From: Cacajao melanocephalus
Lineage: Eukaryota > Chordata > Mammalia > Primates > Pitheciidae
Direction: 5' to 3'
Length of the DNA: 64,000 bases
Assembly: GCA_963573385.1 (NCBI GenBank)
Contig: CAUYLG010041570.1
Location: 1 to 64,000 of the forward strand
This document shows positions 12,117 through 24,580 of this stretch, in pieces. Both the position numbers and the translations under genes were made by a program. The notes below the pieces were generated by a model. The model was given only the letters and a program-made list of their open reading frames with translations, ran no database searches and was not told the origin of the DNA. Every line of letters begins with the position of its first letter. Position 1 is the stretch's first letter.

Positions 12117-12719
12117 AGTCTGGTTGATTTCATAGAAGTCAAAATGACTTAATTGTGCATAACTATGTGTGAAAAAGAATGCTGGGTCTTGCATAGAAAT
12201 GCATGTTTTAAAAATACTGGAAACATTTGTAGATTTACTATGCCTTTACTGTTCTATTATGCTTGTACATACTACCAAAATAATAATGATTTAGCTTCAT
12301 TAACAGATTCAATCATTTGTATACAATTCTTTCTTCCAAAACCTCTAGTATTTATCACAGTTGACACTAACTGCAACAACTAATTTTTACTGTCTAGATT
12401 ATTTTCTTTACATATTTACTAGAAAATAAAATGAGGGGTTTTGTTTTTTTTGGTCTCACTTCACAATTTTTTGTAATCGGAATTAACCTCGTCTCCCTCC
12501 CTCTTTTGTTTGTTCAAGTGGCAAATGGTACAGAAGGAGAAATGCAAAACTGTATGTGCTACCATTGTATTTCATCGGAAATACACCAAACAATGATAAT
12601 CCAGCCTAGTATTTTTATTCTCTGTGGACGTAACCTCAGAAATCTTCCCAACCCAGTGATTAATGGACCGTTTAAAACCCAACTGGAAACAACATAAAAG
12701 TTGAATCTCTCTCATTCCA
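12117..12719. other. Unassigned sequence with small open frames
   Basis: Plus-strand frames of 76 codons (12153-12383) and 88 codons (12431-12697) lie here. Neither has a recognisable domain or signal, and both are within chance length. A T-rich tract sits near 12440-12452. Confidence 0.4.
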
Positions 12720-12830
12720 GTTGCCTGGTAACATTTCACAAATTATTTAACACTTCTGTTCTTGGTTTCCCAATAAATATAACAGAAGATAGTGCATTGT
12801 TCAAATAGTTTCAGTGAGATAGGAAGACCT
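12720..12830 (+). repeat. MIR-like SINE fragment
   Basis: The order of short words (a TCACAAATTATTTAAC-like stretch, then TGGTTTCCCAATAAATATAACAG) resembles the 3' half of MIR. It is very diverged and tentative. Confidence 0.4.
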
Positions 12831-13682
12831 ATTAATCCTTTCTGCTTTAAGAAAATTTCTAGCTATTTCCTGAGAACAGACAAGGGTTGACAAAAATAGT
12901 TGCAATTGTTATCTTTAAAAGCTTTTCATTTAAGATGATGTAATCATTTCAATTTTTTGACACATGCCCTCATATCTAAAGACATTGCAATGATAATTAA
13001 AGTATAAAAAGGAAAATCAACCATAGAAAGCATAGATAAGGAAAATCCCAAGCTCCACAGGTCACAAAAAGAAAAATGGAAAGGAACATTTTGAACATGG
13101 GTGAAACAGTTTATGCTAGCCTCAGGTCCTGAAGTAAAAAGTGATAGACATGAATTTGTTGTCTGAAATGTAATGGGTAACTGGAACTAGCATTTCTGTC
13201 TGTCACCAGGGGTTAGGCTGCATCTCCTTCATTTTAAAAAGTAGGCTAAAGATGTATTATTATCCTTCCTTTCACTATGACTTTGAGTCAAGGATGTGTG
13301 AAGACAAAGACCAACCATTTCTTTATTTCTATTCTGATTTCTGGCCAAGTAACTGACTCAACAAAATCATCAGCAACTTAATAGACACCCCACCCTACTG
13401 TTACAAAATATGGTTGTAATCTGGATACACAGGTAGAAGAAAGCACAAAGCAGAAAAAGTTAAGCATGAAAATAAAAAGATATATTCAAACAGTAAAAAT
13501 AAATTTAAAATTACAAAACAAAAAAACAGAGAAAACATAATCCAAGAAATAAAGCAGGTAAGAAACAATACTAGAAATTCTGTAAATGTTAAAATGTAGT
13601 GTGGCACTTTGTCTTCTCCAAAGACTGTTGCAACAATACACTTAGTTCACATATTCTATTCTCATTAAGAGTTGGGTATATT
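12831..13682. other. Unassigned AT-rich sequence
   Basis: No gene or named repeat seen. A 68-codon antisense frame at 13401-13607 is made of low-complexity Phe/Leu codons from A/T-rich DNA. Confidence 0.45.
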
Positions 13683-13735
13683 TTTCAGCCACTAAGTCAA
13701 GTTATTATGGTAGACATTTTCAGCAAGAAGATTTA
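13683..13735 (+). repeat. 53-bp segment, copy 2 (pair at 12064)
   Basis: Second copy of the 12064-12116 segment. It lies immediately before the LTR-like element at 13740. Confidence 0.75.
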
Positions 13736-13739
13736 GTTA

Positions 13740-14118
13740 TCCCCTTGGTTTGGGGATCTACCTTCATCAATAGAATATGGGAGAAGAGACTTATGCCAGA
13801 TATTGTATTTTTCTGGGCAGCTTCTACGTCCTGCTTTCTGGAATTCTGAAGCTCTAAGTAGTCCAGTCTAATCTAAGGGGAAGTGGAGGCATGAGAAGAA
13901 ATACTGAGACACTAGATATGCAAGTGAAGAAGCCATCATGAACATCCAGCCAGGCTAGTTATTAAGTGACTTCAAAGTGCCATCAGCAAGCTGACTTCAA
14001 ATGTGTGAGCCACACCAAGTAAGAATTGTCTAAGTCCAACTGAAGCACAGAACCATGTGAAAAATAATCATATTTTGTTGTGGTTTGCTATGTTGCCATG
14101 GATAGCTAGATAATATAG
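13740..14118 (+). repeat. MLT1-like (MaLR) LTR
   Basis: A medium-GC block whose 3' part (GTGGTTTGCTATG, then a GATAGCTAGATAATA-like end) and middle (AGCTGACTTCAAATGTGTGAGCC) follow the layout of old MLT1 LTRs. The assignment is by pattern and the copy is diverged. Confidence 0.5.
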
Positions 14119-14404
14119 TAACTAAAATGAAAATAAGACAACATAGGAAGTAAGTAGAAACTGATCATAGTTAAAATGAGAACTTAATGAATTAGAATAT
14201 AAGACTAAGAAATTAACAAAGAGTTTAGTAACATAAACAAACTGTTAAGAAAAAAAGGGAACTATAACAGAAAAGTTTAAAATTATACCTTACAGAAGGT
14301 TCAGATATGGAAAATTGAAGCAATGACAAAGATAAATAAATGTAAAATAGTTAAATAACTTTCTAGAATTAATGAAAGGCATAGTCCTCAAAATCAAGTT
14401 TAGT

Positions 14405-15717
14405 TTTTTTTTTTTATAATATTATACTTTAAGTTCTGGGATACTTGTGCAGATCATGCAGGATTGTTATATAGGAATACACATGCCAAGGTGGTTTGCT
14501 GTATCCATCCCCCCATTATCTACATGAGATATTTCTCCTAATGTTATCCCTTCCCAATTCTCCCACCCGCTACTATCCCTCCCCTAGCTCCCTCACCCCT
14601 GAGAAGGCCTCAGTGTGTGATGTTCCCCTCCTGGTGTCTATGTGTTCTTACTATTCATTGAACAATAAGAACACATGGACACCAGGAGGGAGACATCACA
14701 CACTTATGAATGAGAATATGTGGTGATTGGTTTTCTGTTCTTGTGTCAGTTTTCTGAGAATGATGGTTTCCAGCTTCATTCATATCCCTGCAAAGGACAT
14801 GAACTCATCCTTTTTATGGCTGCATATTATTCCAGGGTGTATATGTGCCACATTTTCTTTATCCAGTCTATTACTGATTGGCATTTGTGTTGGTTCCAAG
14901 TCTTTGCTATTGTAAACAATTCTGTAATGAACATACATGTGCATGTGTCTTTATAAAAGAATGATTTATAATCCTTTGGTTATATACCCAGTAATGGCAT
15001 TGTTGGGTCAAATGGAATTTCTATTTCTAGATACTTGAGAAAGCACCACACTGTCTTCCACAATGGTTGAACTAATTTACACTCCCACCAACAGTGTAAA
15101 AGTGTTCATATTTCTCCACATCCTCTTTAGCATCTGTTGTCTCCAGATTTTTTAATGATCACCATTCTAACTGGCAGGAGATGGTATCTCAATGTGATTT
15201 TGATTTGCATTTCTCTAATGACCAGTGATGATGAGCATTTTTTTCATGTTTGTTGGTGGCATAAATGTCTTCTTTTGAAAAGTTTCTGTTCATATTCTTC
15301 ACCCACTTTTTGATGGGGTTGTTGTTGCTGTTTTCTTGTAAATTTGTTTAAGTTTTTTGTAGGTACTAGATATTAGCCCTTTGTCAGATGGATAGATTGC
15401 AAAAAGTTTTCCCATTCTGTTGGTTGCCAGTTCACTCTAATGATAGTTTATTTTGCTGTGCAGAAGCTCTTAAGTTTAATTAGATCCAATTTGTCTATTT
15501 TGGCTTTTGTTGCCATTGCTTTTGGTGTTTGAGTCATGAAGCCCTTGCCTATGCCTATGTCCTGAATGGTATCACCTGGGTTTTCTTCTAGAGATTTTAT
15601 GGTATTAGGTCTTATGTTTAAACCCTTAATCCACCTGGAGTTAATTTTTGTATATGGTGTAAGGAAGGGTTCCAGTTTTAGCTTTCTGCAAATGGCTAGC
15701 CAGTTTTCCCAAATAAT
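14405..15717 (-). mobile_element. L1 (LINE-1), 5'-truncated, minus strand
   Basis: Starts with a T-run (A-tail complement) and TATAATATTATACTTTAAG, the L1 3' end in reverse. It then covers the 3'UTR and the C-terminal part of ORF2, matching the order seen in the larger minus-strand L1 at 53566-58494. It stops abruptly near 15717, within ORF2. Antisense frames such as 14496-14726 and 15566-15781 are shadows. The 3'UTR contains an abnormal inverted repeat (14612-14704). Confidence 0.93.
14612..14704. repeat. Inverted repeat, 39-bp arms, inside L1 3'UTR
   Basis: Left arm 14612-14650 and right arm 14666-14704 are reverse complements with three mismatches, separated by a 15-base spacer. In the other L1 of this window (53566 onward) the same region carries only one orientation, so one arm is an acquired inverted copy. 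Confidence 0.9.
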
Positions 15718-15754
15718 AAGTACAACATATGTGAAAAGATCATACCTAGGTGTA

Positions 15755-16034
15755 TTGTTAGGGCTGAATTGTATACTCTGAAACCCATAGGTAGAAGCCC
15801 TAAACCCTAGTACCTCAGAATGTGACTATATTTGGAGATAGAGGCTTTAAAGATATTATTGACATTATTAAGTTATAAGTCATTAAGACTGGTGCTAATC
15901 CAATTCGATTGTTGTCTTTATAAGAAGAAAAAGTTTAGAAACACACAGACACACCAGGAATGAGAAAAGACCATGTAAGAACACAGTGAGAAGGCGGCCA
16001 TCTGTATACCAAGGAGAGAGGCCTCAGAAGAAAT
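15755..16034 (+). repeat. MaLR-like LTR fragment
   Basis: Contains CCTCAGAATGTGACTATATT, a TTATAAGAAG word and AAGGCGGCCATCTGTA in the order of a common old LTR-type repeat that begins TGTTAGGGCTGAATTGTAT. The 3' part with the polyadenylation signal is missing. The family name is uncertain; MaLR-related is my best reading. Confidence 0.55.
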
Positions 16035-16865
16035 CGAATTGCTCTATATTTTTATATTACACTTCAGTTTAAACTGGTAAGCAGCTTATTAAAATGTTTC
16101 AAATATATACAGCAAAAAGTAAAATAACTGCAAAAGAAAATCAGGAAACTCTAATCATTGTTGGAAATTTAGGAGAGTAATAACAGCAGGTTTAAGCTGA
16201 GAAACATTATAAAAACATAAAAATCCTGGATTACATAGTTAAATATCTTAATATGGATGTAGATGGTTATAAGTAAAATATAGATAGACAAGTAGATACC
16301 TAAGTAGCGATAACAGTCAAGAAACAAAATTTATAAAGTTATGCTTAAGAATATGTGAAATATTTTCAAAAGTCTACTAATTACAAATGACAACTCAACA
16401 AATTATGTTTTGATGTAATTTGGAACAGTTTCTGGACACAGAAAATATTAAAATTAAGTTAAAAAATTAGAAGTCAAAAATAAAATAAGAGTAATATAAG
16501 ATCAATATACTTGGAACATTTTAAAAAATGAACTAATAATACATGAGTCTAAGAGAAATCATAAAAAAATTATGTTTTATATTTTAAACAGAATAAAAAA
16601 TTAAATATTGAATGGTATGAGTTATAGCTGAATCATTTCTTGGAGATTAATTGGTAATCTAAAGTGTACATATTTGGAAAAGGATTGGAAAGAAATGCTA
16701 AGCTAGAAATTAGAATAAGATCTTAAAATAGAAATTTTAAAATAACAGATAAATAAAAATTATAAAATAAGAATCAAACAAAATAGGACACGGCCAGAAT
16801 TAAAAATACTTCTTTGGAATATTAATGATAATATCAATCATAATTAAAATAGCAATATTTGGTGG
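16035..16865. other. Unassigned AT-rich sequence
   Basis: About 830 bp, strongly A-rich, no gene or confidently named repeat. Parts could be old L1 but I could not anchor them. Confidence 0.4.
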
Positions 16866-16990
16866 TGACTGACCTTTTACTATTTGACAGGTGCTTTTCT
16901 AAGTGTTTCACATTTATTACCTTATGCAGTACTGGGAAGTTGGTACTTGAAATATAATCCCCTTTTTTTCAGGTAAGCAAATAATCATGA
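16866..16990 (+). repeat. MIR SINE fragment
   Basis: CAGGTGCTTTTCTAAGTGTT, followed by CACATTTATTACC and later ATAATCCCC with a run leading to CAGGTAAG, follows the MIR core order. Diverged. Confidence 0.6.
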
Positions 16991-17879
16991 ATAGATTTTA
17001 TAATTTGACCAGTCTATGTACTAAATATTTGAAACATAATTTTATTTATATAAAATTCCCCCAGAAAAACTGATGAGCCAAACAAAATAGTATAGATTTA
17101 AAATATCTTGATTAAATATAAGGAAAAAAATAAGTGATTGTAGATATTTTAACTCCCAAAAATACAGTGTATGTAATTTTTAAGCATTCATATGTAGTCT
17201 TAGATAAATGTTATTGTTATCACAAAAACATATAAGTTCAAAATTTACCTTTTAAATATTTAGAACCTGAATATCTAGCATCTATTAGGAAATTAAAAGT
17301 ATAATTAAATAATTTTTTCTGCTTCTCTAATTATATATGAAATCTAAATTAATTTATATATGAATTTAGCCAAATACTCAAAGAACAGATATTGTAAACT
17401 TTTTTTATTTTATCAAAATATAATTATCTGATAATGAAGGCAATTAAGAAGCATATAATAAAATAAAGGATTAAAGTCTTTATTAAGCCAAATGTGTAAA
17501 CCTCTGTGAAAGTTAATAGCTAGTTTAATGGAGTGATTATATTTAAAAAATAGATCATGATCAAATAAGTTTATTTCATGAACACAAAGGTAGTTCTTTC
17601 CTGAAATTATATTTATGAAAAATATCGCACTGGTTGGCAAAATTAAAGTAGTGATTACCATAAATAAATACATAAGAGAATATGAAATATAACACATGCT
17701 AATAACAACGAAAGCAATAGTGGTCAATTACTCCAAGCAATCCTCTTAAACTGAAAGGCCAAGATTGGCATGCCCACAAAGATCTCTTTGATCATTTGTC
17801 AATTTTGTATGGAGAGATTTAGCAAGATAACAGGTCTATAAAATAAGTCAGATATATAATATTGAAAAAGGAGGTAATA
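16991..17879. other. Unassigned AT-rich sequence
   Basis: No named repeat seen. A 104-codon antisense frame (17413-17727) begins with hydrophobic residues but has no motif I recognise and sits in DNA with strong A/T bias; I treat it as chance or old L1 shadow. Confidence 0.4.
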
Positions 17880-18640
17880 TGGTCTTCCTGGAATTTAAAA
17901 AACAAACAAATAATTACCAAGAGTAGTGAAAAAACAGAAAGTTAGTGGATATACTATCAACCAACAAAAATAGCAATGTTCCTTTCAAATAATAACAATT
18001 CTAAAATAAAAACTGAAATAAAAAAGACAACGTACAGTGGCCATAACGTCTGTGAGTAACTACAAGTGAATCTTAAACAGCAATAAAATAAAATTCTTTT
18101 CCAGATCAGCCTTGATTAAACCAGTTGGGAAAAAGACAATTCATTGTGAAGCAAAAGCCTAAGAAAAAACACATTTGTATAAATTGTAAGAATTTTTAAA
18201 TTCTAAGTAAAAAGACAAAAGAGAGTAAAAAATGGGTCAAAAATATCTGTGGAAAACTGAAAGAAAAAGAAAGCTGAGGAGCCAATAAATATATTTTAAA
18301 ATGCTCAGTCACATTAGTTAATGGAAACAAATTAAAAGTGCAGTAGAGAATAGCATACCAGATTTATTAGTTAAGAAAAAAATAAAATACTAAGGTTGAC
18401 ATTACTATGTTATGGTACCTTTTAGAGATCAGTAAGATATATCTGACCATAGGTGGGATAGGGTTATGAATTGCCTCAAACTTTTTGAAGACCAATTTGG
18501 CAATATGCAGTAAGTATAAACGTGGTAATGCCGTTAAACTCATGGAATGTGCTTCTGTGTATATAGCCTAGAGGTACAAGCTTCTTCAGAGTCACTGATC
18601 AAAAGGGAGTTTAATTGGCATCTTTGAAGAATTTCTCACA
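17880..18640 (+). mobile_element. Old L1M fragment (ORF2 end), plus strand
   Basis: The words AAAAATGGGTCAAAAATAT, then AAAATGCTCAGTCACATTAG, then ACCAATTTGGCAATATGCAG follow the order of the ORF2 C-terminal end of old mammalian L1. Very diverged, with many small gaps. Edges uncertain. Confidence 0.55.
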
Positions 18641-21600
18641 GTCATCTATAATCTCAGGAAATCTTCTATTTCAGTTTACCTCAGGAAATTTCATCTGAAA
18701 TAATTGGGTTATGTAGTAGAATACAAAAGCATGCATCGTAGCCACATACAGTTACTTTTCAATAGGTAGAGGAAGTGCTGTGGTAAAAATATTTTGGATT
18801 TTTATCTTGATCAAAAAAGAAAATACCACATTTTTGAAAGGATTCAAAGAATAAAACTGTGAAGAATATAAATACCTTGCAAAGAAGAGGTTGTTATCAT
18901 TGGATTGAGTGCAAATGGGACAAACTACAATGTATGTAATGTAAACTCAATAAATAATATTTTATACTTGTGTAAATGTGTATAATCTGATAAAGTACAC
19001 ATTTCATACTGAATCAGTAATAAAATTAATAATACCTCACATCTTTAAAAATGCCTAATATCTTCAATTTATAACAAGCATGAGTTTGTTCCCCAACACA
19101 TCTCAGCTAGTAACTATCCCCCTTTTAATGCTATGTCAGTATCTCTATTTTTCATTTTCACTTTGTGGCTGCCTGGTATAAATCTGTTCATGTTTAGTTA
19201 TATGTTACACAATAGTTATCACTATTCAGTTACTCTTTCTGTGTACTGTTCAGTTTCTCTGTAAACTTTATGGTTCTTTTGGTCAGACCCTCACGGCAAG
19301 ACTGCACAGCAAGGCAACAAAGTTCTTGGCTGTGGCAGAAGTCTTCCAATATCTGAGTAAATTACTCAGTCTACTCAAGTTTACCACAGAAAGAAAAGAT
19401 ATTGATTCCTAAAAGTGCTATAGCTTTGGAAATCATTGGTATGATTTCCATATATTTTAATTAAATATCACAATGTATCTCTTGACAATAAATGCACTAA
19501 ACTGAACAGAAAAGTTACAGCCAGCTGGTTCTCTCTGTCAGGTTAAATAAGTTACGTTCCTTGTTTCCAGCTATTTACGTTTATAGCTCTCAGGCCTCAA
19601 TAACTCCAAGATTAGGAAGGATAGTCAATATTATACTGCCTGGTAAACCTCAGAGATTTATGCAAATTATATCCTTCTATTAATTTACTTTTTGATAACT
19701 AATACATTAATTTTAATAGTAATATCTTCTGAATATTCTTGTTTAGAAATAACTGATGTCACATAATAGTTAACCTATTTAGTTGCAAAATCACATTTTA
19801 ATGCTTTTATGTTTCTTCGGTATTCTTGCTTTTCATTTCACTTGCTTTCTGCTTGCCATTATTTCTCACTAGGCATGAAGATTTCCCATTTTCCTCAAAA
19901 TATTACTGTCTTTACATTATACACAGGCTAATGATCCTGCCCAATAATTTTCCTTCTTTTCCGTGATTGGAAATGTTTATTAAAATGCAGCATATACATC
20001 TAACTCCATGTTACAAAATTCAGATATCTCTGTAAAAGTCCTGAAAATCACAGGAGTAGAGGATCCCTTTACTAACTTTAAAATAATGTCAGAGAGAAAC
20101 CCAAATATTAGTAAGGCCTGGTGCCTACTCTTAAGGAGCTTCTTAAACCTTAGTATTAAACTGAACAGAAAATAACATACCATCTATTTTTTTTTCATTT
20201 TTAATGAAATAATTGTGACAGCATAGAACCAAGAAGTAGAGGGCACAAAGGAATAATTCAGGATCAATCATTTTGCTCTGTAATTCAGCTAGAGCAGAAA
20301 AAAAGAAAATCATTGGCACTTGCATTTTCATGTACTGTGCAAAATTACTGGGAGTTCTCCAAGTCACTTTATAGATACTAAGAGGAGTAAAAAGCCAAAG
20401 TTTTCATAATTTGGAAAATGTTATGTGCAATTGAGAAATGTTATTTGGTTTATGGTCTTGTGATATTATTATTTCCCCAGACTACTATAATATGAAGATA
20501 ATAATTTACTGACAGATAAATATAAAACATATTGGCCCATTAAGTTATTTTATCTTTAGATTTTGATTTTGTTTTGCTTTCCCTTATGAAATTTTTCTAT
20601 CCAAAAGACGAATTATCTTTTGTATCTTGTGATAGTTTTAGAATTAAACCTTATATAAAAGTCATTTTGCATCTTGGTGCTTTATTATCAGTTTATATTT
20701 ATTTCCAAAGAGTCGTTCTTGTTTTCAAATAATGTTTGATATATAATCTCATATGAAGGTTATGACTTGAGTATTTTCCTATTATTGCTGTAAGAATTAC
20801 TATCAAGATATTTTCAGGAGATGATATTTTTTAAGACTCAAGATATAAATTATCTAAATCCCAGTTAGTTGTTCTCCAGTGACAGGATCAACTTTAAACT
20901 CATTAATCATAATTTTCATGTTTATGGCATTGAAAAGATTTTTGATTAAATTTTTTAAAAAGCTTGATGTTACTTCAGTAAGAACATTTTATCCCTTGAA
21001 TAAAGGAAGTTTTAATTTGCATATATAATACAAATGTAGTTCATTAAACTACATGAAATTCTTTAGAGAGCCTGCAATTATGTTTGATCAAAGAAGTTTC
21101 CAGTTAATACAAAATGAAATGTCAAATGCTTTGCACATAAAAGAATTAAGTAAGTTCAACATAATTGAAATTTACCTCCATGCATAAATACATATGTGAC
21201 TTGACTTGTTAATGCAGACATTTTTATTCAATTAACTTATGTAATAATAATTCAACTTTTACTTTAATAATTTTGAGTATATTTGCAATTAAACAGAATT
21301 GAAGGCAAAAATATTTATTTGAAAAATTACCCCAAATTTGATTGTGGGTATTAATTACAACATGTAGATTGTGGTAAGATAGGTGAAGGAGATGACACAA
21401 TGATACAAAGAAATGCAAGGAAGAAGGTTTCAGATCACTTAACCTCTGTAAGAAGCAGTTATGCTTAGGCTATAGCATGCTGGGTGTATCATGGTAGTGC
21501 TGCATAGGAATCCATTTTCCCTTTATTTTTCTTTTAGTGAATGCAGTAAAATTGACTGAGGAATTAATAGCGGGTACAAAGCAGTGTGTGTGGGGATGCC

Positions 21601-23216
21601 AAAAAGCCTAAGGTAGAGATAATGTATTTTAGAGCGATCTGGGTAAAGTTAGCTGTGCAACATCTGGGATCCTGAGTTCCTTGGGGAATTTGAAATCCCT
21701 TCAGCTTTGCAGAGAACACTGTCAGTTCTCTTGGGAATATGAGTTTGAGTGAAGAACTTTCCAGAGGTTTCAAGCAAAAATTTGATTCCCAGAAGCTAGC
21801 TGTCAGACAAAACAGAAGGAACATTTGGGGTACGTTAGACAATCTTGCTTATCCCTGCAAAGTTGAAGAGTAACATGTAAAGATTATAGTAAATAAAAAT
21901 TTGACTTCAGTAGCAAATTTTAAGGGCAAATATGACCAATTGTGTATGATGATTTATTCGATGTGATTCATTTTAAAGTGCCTGTTGAATTAAATCACAA
22001 ACAGTTTTCTTGCTTTTATATGAAATATGTCCTACACATGGAAAGCACTACAATTTCAAGAATTGCTCAAATATTTTAATGTTTAAATACAGTCAACTTT
22101 GATATTTTAAAAATATTCAAAATGAGTTTTCCTCCTTAATAATTTCAGCAAAGTAAATTCTCTATAATAATTTGGCATGAAATTAAAAAGGTAGGCATAA
22201 ATGCAACAAAGAACAGTTTCTTTTATGTTCCATTGTATGAGTTTAATGATCAATTATTTTATCATTAATTCTTTTAGAAGCAATAGAGGTATTTTAATTT
22301 TTTTACCTGTTTCAAAGCTGTGTTTGCAGCTCTTCTGTATTATATTATAAACATTTTTAATCATAAAGTTTTCCATTTGTACAGATTCGTTTTTGTTTGC
22401 TTGGATACTTTCTTATTAGATGTGTTCTGAATATGAAAAATGCTATCTTTTTACTTGTTTTGCAAAACTGCATCTCAAAGGATTTATCTTTGCTGTTAAT
22501 TGCTTTCTTTTAATATGATTGAAAGTGTCCTTAAATGCTTTATATAACTTTCATGATTAGAGCAAAAACCTGTGGAAGGTTTTGGTTAAAAAGAAAAATA
22601 TAAATACATACTTAAATTTAATTAAGAAAGTCTTACTAAGAAAGTTTACTATTTGCATTATTTGTTTAAAGAAGAATATTTTTACATCCTCATAGTTACT
22701 ATATTAGGTGCTACAAATTACCACAATGCATGAGGAGAAATGTATAAAATATTGACTTCAAAAAGTAACAAACATTGAGAAATTCAATTTCAAGCTATAA
22801 TATTAGCTAGCTCTTTGGCATTAAGTAAATTAACACGTGTAGTCAAATTTTCAAAGTACACCCAAGGTAGGTTTCCTTTTTCCAACCACACTACCTTGTT
22901 AATATACTCACAGTTGAGATATACACATGTAGTTCTTCATAGGATTTCATTATGCTCCAAAAATGTCAAGTCTGACTAAGTAGAAACAGAAAAATGTCAA
23001 CCACAATTGGATTAGGTTTAATTTTTCATGTGACATTCCTCAAAGGCAATTTAATTGCAAATACAAAAATGGTAACCACTCTCACATGCTGTAAAGTTTT
23101 TTTGATATATAATGTACAAACAGGAAAAGGAGAAGTTATTTATTTTTTCATAGGCATAATAGTTCTCAAGGAAATATTTGCAAAAAATGTTGAAATGTCA
23201 GATAATGCATTCTGTA
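18641..23216. other. Unassigned AT-rich sequence
   Basis: About 4.6 kb without a gene. Open frames reach only 92 codons (21564-21842, minus) and show no domain. Some segments probably are old repeats beyond visual recognition. A patch at 19270-19350 has higher GC but no recognisable feature. Confidence 0.45.
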
Positions 23217-23241
23217 TCCATCTATTCATTCATCTATCCAT

Positions 23242-23273
<32 letters not shown>

Positions 23274-23298
23274 ACACAGCTATCATGATAGATAGATG
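23217..23298. repeat. (TATC)n microsatellite with inverted GATA copy
   Basis: Pure TATC repeats occupy 23243-23274, with degenerate TCAT/TATC before. GATAGATAGATG follows at 23288-23298, so the strand can fold on itself. A Tyr/Leu/Ser/Ile repeat frame across it is an artefact. Confidence 0.9.
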
Positions 23299-23927
23299 TT
23301 CATGAACATCCCTGATTCATAGGGATGGACAGATAAACAACCTAAGAGATAATAGGATAGATTACTTAAATGTTCTTAAATTTATTACCATAATTTCTAT
23401 ATTCCTCCATCCTGAGGAAAATGACTTTGATAAATGCTTGAAACATAAATGATGAGGTATCCAGAGTTTGAGTATACTGGCAACAAGACATCTCTCCTTA
23501 TATTTGTATTAATACAGGATATAAATGAGAGGCCTGCAATTTGGAAAATAGGAAGGGAGAGGAAGAAGGAAGAGCTGATGATTATAAGTGGAGACATTTA
23601 AAATTGCCTGTTGGTTTATTTAAAATGTACAGTGAAGAGGCTGACATTTGTGAATTCACATGGGGTAAAATAGCACACATGTAATAAGATCTTGAGAATG
23701 TAAAAATAAACCAAGGAATATTTGACTTATATAAAGAGGCTTGAGGTTGTTTTCAGTTGGTCATTTAATGCAGATTTTTGCCTAGGTTTCTAGGCAAAGA
23801 AATCCCAAGAAGTAACTTCTGTCTGCCTATTTTTATATCCGTGTGTCTTGGCACCTTCTTCTCATCCACAAAATACCCTTAAACATAAAAAAATATTTTA
23901 AAATAGATATCACTGAATCACCGACTA
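23299..23927. other. Unassigned AT-rich sequence
   Basis: No gene or named repeat recognised. Confidence 0.4.
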
Positions 23928-24132
23928 TACCATGGTTTGGCAAGCTATAGACCTCAGGCTACATTCAGACCTCTGTTTGTTTTAGTAAATAAAGTTTTAC
24001 TCGAACACAGCAATATCAATTTGGTTACTGTTTTTTTTACTGCTGTTTTTAAGCCACAGAGACCATCTGACCCACAAAGCCTACAATATTTACTATCTGG
24101 ACCTTTATAAAAAGAAAATTTCTGACTCCCAG
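23928..24132 (-). mobile_element. hAT-type nonautonomous DNA transposon (MITE)
   Basis: TTTGGCAAGCTATAGACC, then TTAGTAAATAAAGTTTTACT, then AAAGCCTACAATATTTACTA match in order a common ~200-bp human MITE of the hAT-Charlie group. Exact family not named; orientation is a guess. Confidence 0.65.
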
Positions 24133-24580
24133 CCTATACGAACACAACATGTACTTGGTAAATTGGTAAAACTATTTTTTTTTAATTGCCGTGTTAAAGC
24201 ATATAATTTTGCCTTTTTCCATCTTAATATACTTTTCATACTTTTAAAGCCATAACTTCTAAAATCCTGAAGTCCCTTCAGATGAGAGCAACCTGATGCT
24301 TACCAAAAATTAACCAAGCACAAATGGGCTTTCTGTATGCAGCTTTTTTTTAGGTTCAAGTTTAGACAGAAAAGAGTGTGAATTAAATTTTCACCATTTT
24401 TTCTGTTCTTCATAACCTTCTAACTCATTTATTAACTCCACAATTTCCAAGTGCCCTTTTAAAATTCATAAACATTTTTACTTTATTCATTTTTGCCAAA
24501 AATTAATTCTGATTTTTGTAAATTGATTTCTTTGTCAGAAGTCTGTTAATATCTTTCATTTTACTTTTTGAGACATACTT
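24133..24580. other. Unassigned AT-rich sequence
   Basis: No gene or clear repeat seen. Confidence 0.4.

Noticed and set aside
17413..17727. 104-codon minus-strand hydrophobic frame
   Set aside because: A/T-biased codons, no motif, no start context; consistent with chance.
23217..23276. Possible CRISPR-like array
   Set aside because: Four-base units without spacers; an ordinary microsatellite in vertebrate DNA.
22994..23305. 103-codon frame ending in Ile-Tyr-Leu-Ser repeats
   Set aside because: C-terminal part is the TATC microsatellite; the rest has no recognisable feature.
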